A stretch of 25,274 nucleotides of DNA from Pseudomonadota bacterium (GTDB lineage Bacteria; Pseudomonadota; Gammaproteobacteria; Arenicellales; UBA868). Below, one piece after another: positions 21,706 to 25,274 of this stretch. Both the position numbers and the translations under genes were made by a program. Within the stretch, counting starts at the first letter, position 1. Each line of letters starts with the position of its first letter. The notes under the pieces are model-generated. The model was given only the letters and a program-made list of their open reading frames with translations, had not been told where the DNA came from and searched no databases. The DNA lies in the NCBI GenBank assembly GCA_018661145.1, contig JABJIU010000247.1, positions 1 to 25,274 of the forward strand, read 5' to 3'.

Positions 21706-22358
21706 CTTTGAATCTCCGAAGCTTCTTTCATTACAACGATATGTCTGCGTGCGCCAAGGCCCGGCACTTCAACCGGAAAGACTTGGGTCATGTCCTGCTG
21801 GCTGGGCGTCAACGCCTTCAACTCATCTTTCGGATAGGCACCTTTCATGGTGATCAGCCGCATCTGCGGGTGATGCAGGTGATCGGTCAACTTGAAAAGA
21901 TCAGCCAGCGTCGAAACCGCGCGCGAGGCTAGCGTATCAAAATTTGTCGGCGGCCGGTAATCCTCAACCCGAGCCGCGATTACTGTCACGTTTTTGGCAT
22001 TGCACTGGGCTTTGGCTTCACGAAGAAAACTGGCTTTCTTGGCCCGGCTTTCGACCAGTGTCCATTGTTGCTGGGGCTGGGCGAGGGCCATGACCATGCC
22101 CGGCAGACCCGCACCAGAGCCGATATCAAGACAACGATTCCCACTGACAAAGGGGGCTATCGAAAGACTGTCCAACAGGTGATGGGTGAGCATTTTCGAT
22201 GCGTCGTCTATGGTTGTCAGGTTGTGGACCCGGTTCCATCTGCGCAACAGCGCCACATAATCGAGCAGCCGCGCGCAAGACGCTTGACTAAGTTCAAGGC
22301 CGATCTGCCTTGCACCTTGTGCAAGCTGCACCGCCGGGGACCCTGGCACGCTCCCCAT
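21702..22358 (-). CDS. rsmG: RsmG, 16S rRNA (guanine-527 N7)-methyltransferase
   Basis: RsmG (GidB) adds the N7 methyl group to G527 of 16S rRNA using SAM; its loss gives low-level streptomycin resistance. The 218-aa protein shows RRWNRVHNLTTIDDASKM (residues 39-56), HHLLDSLSIAPF (59-70), the SAM-binding CLDIGSGAGLPGMVMAL (76-92), LVESRAKKASFL (101-112) and SRAVSTLADL. ATG at 22358 follows the mnmG stop by 7 bases. A second ATG 5 bases upstream is out of frame. Its stop overlaps the parA start. Confidence 0.95.
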   Translation of the reverse strand: MGSVPGSPAVQLAQGARQIGLELSQASCARLLDYVALLRRWNRVHNLTTIDDASKMLTHHLLDSLSIAPFVSGNRCLDIGSGAGLPGMVMALAQPQQQWTLVESRAKKASFLREAKAQCNAKNVTVIAARVEDYRPPTNFDTLASRAVSTLADLFKLTDHLHHPQMRLITMKGAYPKDELKALTPSQQDMTQVFPVEVPGLGARRHIVVMKEASEIQS

Positions 22359-22365
22359 GCCATGC

Positions 22366-24255
22366 TCAGGCTGCTGAACGCAACTGCTGACGTTTCAGGT
22401 GCACCAGCAGCAGCGAGACCGCGGCGGGGGTCACTCCGGAAAGCCGTGTCGCCTGTCCCAGGGTGAGCGGCTGATGCTCGATCAGAATCTGGCGGACCTC
22501 GTTTGAAAGTCCCCGCACCTGACGATAGTCCATCTCCTTCGGGATAATCGTTTCCTCGTGTTTTCTCTGACGGGCAATCTCATCGCGCTGGCGATCGATG
22601 TAGCCCGCATAACGGGCCTCGATTTCCAGTTGCTCAATGACCGCGGGATCAGTAACGCCGTTTTCATCTGATGAACTGAGGCTAATCAAATCCTGATAGC
22701 GCACTTGTGGCCTGCGCAGCAAATCAGCAAGGCATTGCTCACGACTGAGGTCCTGGCCCAGCACTTCCGTGACCCTTTCAATCGCCACCGACCCGGGCCG
22801 AACCCAAGTCTGCTGCAGGCGGGCACGTTCCGCCTCCAGCAAATCACGTTTGTGGATAAACGCTTCCCATCGCACATCGTCGACCAGTCCCAGTGTACGA
22901 CCGGTTTCGGTCAGGCGCAGATCAGCGTTGTCCTCGCGCAATTGCAATCGGTACTCGGCGCGGGAGGTAAACATCCGATAAGGCTCGGTCACACCGCGAG
23001 TAGTGAGATCATCGATCATGACACCGATATACGCTTCGTCTCGACGTGGGAGCCAGAACTGCTCGCCCTGGCTTCGTCTTGCCGCATTGAGGCCCGCTAT
23101 CAACCCCTGACCCGCCGCTTCTTCATAGCCCGTTGTGCCGTTGATCTGCCCAGCAAAAAAAAGTCCCGACAGAACCCGTGTCTCGAGCCCGGGCAGAAGG
23201 TCACGGGGATCAAAAAAATCATACTCAATGGCATAACCAGGCCGGGTGATCCGCGCACTCTCAAATCCTTGAATACTGCACACCATCTCCCACTGGATAT
23301 CAAAAGGCAGGCTCGTTGACAGACCGTTGGGATAAATCTCATGCACATTGAGACCTTCGGGCTCGACAAAAATCTGGTGAGCGTTTCTATCAGCAAAACG
23401 GACGATCTTGTCCTCAACCGATGGGCAATATCTCGGCCCGACCCCCTCGATCTCACCGCCGTAGAGAGCAGAACGACTGAGCCCGGCACGAATGATGTCG
23501 TGGGTCCTTTCGTTGGTTTTGGCAATATGGCAGCAGACCTGCCGGGGATGATCGACGGCTTTGGCCAGAAAGGAGAAACTGGGCACTGGATCATCGCCCG
23601 GCTGCGACTCCAGAACGGAAAAGTTGATCGTCCGGCCATCGATTCGAGGCGGAGTACCCGTCTTCAGGCGTCCGCTACGCGGACACAGTTCCCGTAGGCG
23701 ATCGGCAAGAACGGTCGACGGCGCATCTCCCGCGCGGCCGCCGGGTTCACTGCGATGGCCAACATGGATCCGACCGTTGAGAAAAGTACCGGTAGTTAGC
23801 ACCACGGCGCGGGACGAAACACGGATTCCCCCGGCAGTAACAATCCCAGCAACCTCGTCACCCTCGACCAGCAGATCCTCAACGGCCTGTTGGAGCACGA
23901 CCGGGCCGGATTCCGCTTCGACGCTTGTACGGATCGCCTCACGATACAGGACCCGATCCGCCTGTGCCCGCGTTGCACGAACAGCCGGGCCTTTGCGGGC
24001 ATTAAGTCGCCGGAACTGGATACCTGCCCGATCTGCGGCCTGGCCCATGACTCCGCCGAGGGCATCTATCTCCTTGACGATGTGCCCCTTACCGATACCG
24101 CCGATCGCGGGATTGCAGGACATCTGACCGACCGTTTCGATGGTGTGCGTCACCAACAGCGTTTTGGCGCCGGCTCGCGAAGCCGCCAGCGCAGCCTCGG
24201 TCCCGGCATGACCGCCGCCGATGACAATTACATCGAATGTTTCGGGATACTGCAT
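22366..24255 (-). CDS. mnmG: MnmG (GidA), tRNA 5-carboxymethylaminomethyluridine synthase FAD subunit
   Basis: With MnmE, MnmG installs the cmnm5 group on U34 of certain tRNAs, using FAD, NADH, methylene-THF and glycine. From ATG 24255 the protein is 629 aa, the same length as E. coli MnmG. It has the FAD-binding DVIVIGGGHAGTEAALAASR (residues 8-27), MSCNPAIGGIGKGHIVKEID, LTTGTFLNGRIHVG, RLKTGTPPRIDGR, YCPSVEDKI, GLFFAGQINGTTGYEEAAGQ and the C-terminal GLSNEVRQILI with ATRLSGVTPAAVSLLL. The longer frame to 24360 lies inside the coiled-coil gene and is ignored. mnmE is not in the window. The ribosome-binding site is weak. Confidence 0.96.
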   Translation of the reverse strand: MQYPETFDVIVIGGGHAGTEAALAASRAGAKTLLVTHTIETVGQMSCNPAIGGIGKGHIVKEIDALGGVMGQAADRAGIQFRRLNARKGPAVRATRAQADRVLYREAIRTSVEAESGPVVLQQAVEDLLVEGDEVAGIVTAGGIRVSSRAVVLTTGTFLNGRIHVGHRSEPGGRAGDAPSTVLADRLRELCPRSGRLKTGTPPRIDGRTINFSVLESQPGDDPVPSFSFLAKAVDHPRQVCCHIAKTNERTHDIIRAGLSRSALYGGEIEGVGPRYCPSVEDKIVRFADRNAHQIFVEPEGLNVHEIYPNGLSTSLPFDIQWEMVCSIQGFESARITRPGYAIEYDFFDPRDLLPGLETRVLSGLFFAGQINGTTGYEEAAGQGLIAGLNAARRSQGEQFWLPRRDEAYIGVMIDDLTTRGVTEPYRMFTSRAEYRLQLREDNADLRLTETGRTLGLVDDVRWEAFIHKRDLLEAERARLQQTWVRPGSVAIERVTEVLGQDLSREQCLADLLRRPQVRYQDLISLSSSDENGVTDPAVIEQLEIEARYAGYIDRQRDEIARQRKHEETIIPKEMDYRQVRGLSNEVRQILIEHQPLTLGQATRLSGVTPAAVSLLLVHLKRQQLRSAA

Positions 24256-24277
24256 CTTGGGGAAACCGATCGGTTTA

Positions 24278-25274
24278 TCAGTTCTGGTAGTAGTAGTCGT
24301 AGCGGTTGAGAATCTTGGTGGTGAAGCGCCAAGCCTCTCCGTGGGTGAGCGAATTATCATCTGGCATCACCTTGGTATAAAGCTTGTCCCCATGGTGCGC
24401 CTTCATGGTGGTCAACTGCTGATGCAGTTCTGATTCGCTAACCGAAGTCTCGACCCCCCCACCCTGGCGCAGCGAGTAGCGGCGCAGATCACCCTCTTTC
24501 CAGAAACGCACCTCAACCACGAATCGACCAGCAGTACTGCGGGCCGGCCGAATCAAGCGATTGTATTTACTTTCAAGATCAGAGTGGCGTTCTCTCAGAA
24601 TATTAAGCTCTTCTTTATGGGTAGCTGCAAGCAGTTCGCGCTCTTTTGCAAACGCGGCCACTTCGTCCGTGTACTCGGCACGAAGATAGGCCAGCTCCTC
24701 TTTTGTCAGTTTGTACTCAAGCGCGGTTTCCGCAAGACGAGCCGTCAGCTCCTCTCCCACGAGCTGGCTTTCCTCAAGCGCTCGCTCGGCGCTCACCATC
24801 GAACGCACCAGACCCGACATCTCCTCACGTAGCACACTGACTTCTGCCCGGAGGGAGCCCCGGGTGACTTCAAGTGCGTTGATCTGATCGGCCAGGGCGT
24901 TGCGCTCCTGCAGCAAAGCGTTGCGTGCATTGGTCACTCCCGCCTGGCCCTGAGCTTGTGTCTCGTATGCCAGGATCAGCCGGCTCTGCTCTGCCTGCAA
25001 AGAAATCAGCGCACTATTGAGGTCCGTCAGGTCGAGCGCAAGCTGTTCCCTAAGCCCCTCCGATTCCGTTAGCTGCTCCTGCTGTATCACGCTTTCGGCC
25101 GTTACCCCCGCCAGCTCATCGGACAAGGCTGTCTTTTCTCCGGTGAGTTGCTCTCGGGTGGCGATCAGTCCAGCGACCTCGGTCTGTAGGGATGCTCTTG
25201 TGGCCTGCAACGTGGTGCGATCCTGTTCAAGGGACGCAAGCTCGGCTTCAAGCTCCTGCTGAGTAGCCAATAGC
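24278..25274 (-). CDS. Coiled-coil protein with C-terminal globular domain, 5' end beyond window
   Basis: The frame is open to the right edge, so the N-terminus is missing; the TTG at 25270 is probably internal. About 250 residues are almost pure heptad-like sequence rich in Glu, Leu, Ala and Gln (LQATRASLQTEVAGLIATRE, ALLQERNALADQINALEVTR), predicting a long coiled coil. The last 80 or so residues differ: RFVVEVRFWKEGDLRRYSLR, a Ser/Glu stretch, KVMPDDNSLTHGEAWRFTTK, and a Tyr-rich end RYDYYYQN. These look like a small folded domain that I cannot name. The gene ends 22 bases before the mnmG ATG on the same strand, so it probably heads or belongs to the mnmG-rsmG-parAB operon. Function unknown; structural, cell-division or chromosome-related roles are only guesses from context. 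Confidence 0.75.
   Translation of the reverse strand, partial: LLATQQELEAELASLEQDRTTLQATRASLQTEVAGLIATREQLTGEKTALSDELAGVTAESVIQQEQLTESEGLREQLALDLTDLNSALISLQAEQSRLILAYETQAQGQAGVTNARNALLQERNALADQINALEVTRGSLRAEVSVLREEMSGLVRSMVSAERALEESQLVGEELTARLAETALEYKLTKEELAYLRAEYTDEVAAFAKERELLAATHKEELNILRERHSDLESKYNRLIRPARSTAGRFVVEVRFWKEGDLRRYSLRQGGGVETSVSESELHQQLTTMKAHHGDKLYTKVMPDDNSLTHGEAWRFTTKILNRYDYYYQN

Noticed and set aside
22851..22859. Perfect DnaA-box sequence (TTATCCACA on the minus strand)
   Set aside because: It is a single copy inside the conserved mnmG coding sequence, with no further boxes or AT-rich unwinding region around it. One match does not make an origin.
20040..24255. Search for a parS site near parAB
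   Set aside because: No 16-bp palindrome like TGTTTCACGTGAAACA was seen. Only half-sites such as GTGAAAC occur elsewhere (about 1543 and 5423), inside coding sequence.

Overview
The window is a densely packed stretch of bacterial chromosome, most likely from a gammaproteobacterium of moderate-to-high GC content. This is inferred from gene content and order: rph-rdgB next to hemW, and mnmG-rsmG-parA-parB, both common in that class. No database search or base count was run. There are no tRNAs, rRNAs, insertion sequences, phage genes or CRISPR arrays. Almost every gene is a recognisable chromosomal enzyme.

Positions 1-1034 hold the N-terminal two thirds of a trimethylamine methyltransferase (MttB) family protein that runs off the left edge. 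Positions 1197-5934 form a molybdenum-cofactor locus: moaB (minus) diverges from moaD-moaE (plus), and a convergent minus-strand operon runs moaC > moeA > 2-oxoglutarate oxygenase > SAM methyltransferase. The last two enzymes are not known Moco genes. They are embedded in the operon with little or no spacing and are the most interesting local context here.

Positions 6063-7856 (plus) encode a thioredoxin-like protein and a Kef-type CPA2 antiporter without its RCK domain. gpmA (minus) converges on them. A 423-bp divergent intergenic region separates gpmA from a large YfhO-family membrane protein (9040-11535). An identical 11-mer sits in the leaders of both genes, in the same orientation relative to each gene.

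Positions 11538-14156 (minus) form a run of beta-barrel outer-membrane protein > CoA-type NUDIX hydrolase > rph > rdgB. Divergent from it, hslR > hprA-like > hemW > hemJ > trmL (14245-17752) forms a plus-strand operon combining ribosome rescue, hydroxypyruvate reduction, haem synthesis and tRNA modification. hemW has no ATG, GTG or TTG codon upstream of its radical-SAM cysteines. The best start is a CTG overlapping the hprA stop.

Positions 17761-18994 hold a divergent pair, an unrecognised 125-aa protein and a DUF364 protein, whose start codons interlock. A secreted thioredoxin-like protein and a hotdog thioesterase follow (19053-20032, plus). The right end (20040-25274, minus) is the cluster coiled-coil protein > mnmG > rsmG > parA > parB for chromosome partition and RNA modification. 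The first gene is cut by the window edge.

A recurring theme is stop/start overlap of the form NTGA. All four bases occur at the first position (ATGA, GTGA, TTGA, CTGA). Non-ATG starts are frequent: TTG for moaC and parA, GTG for five or six genes, and probably CTG for hemW.
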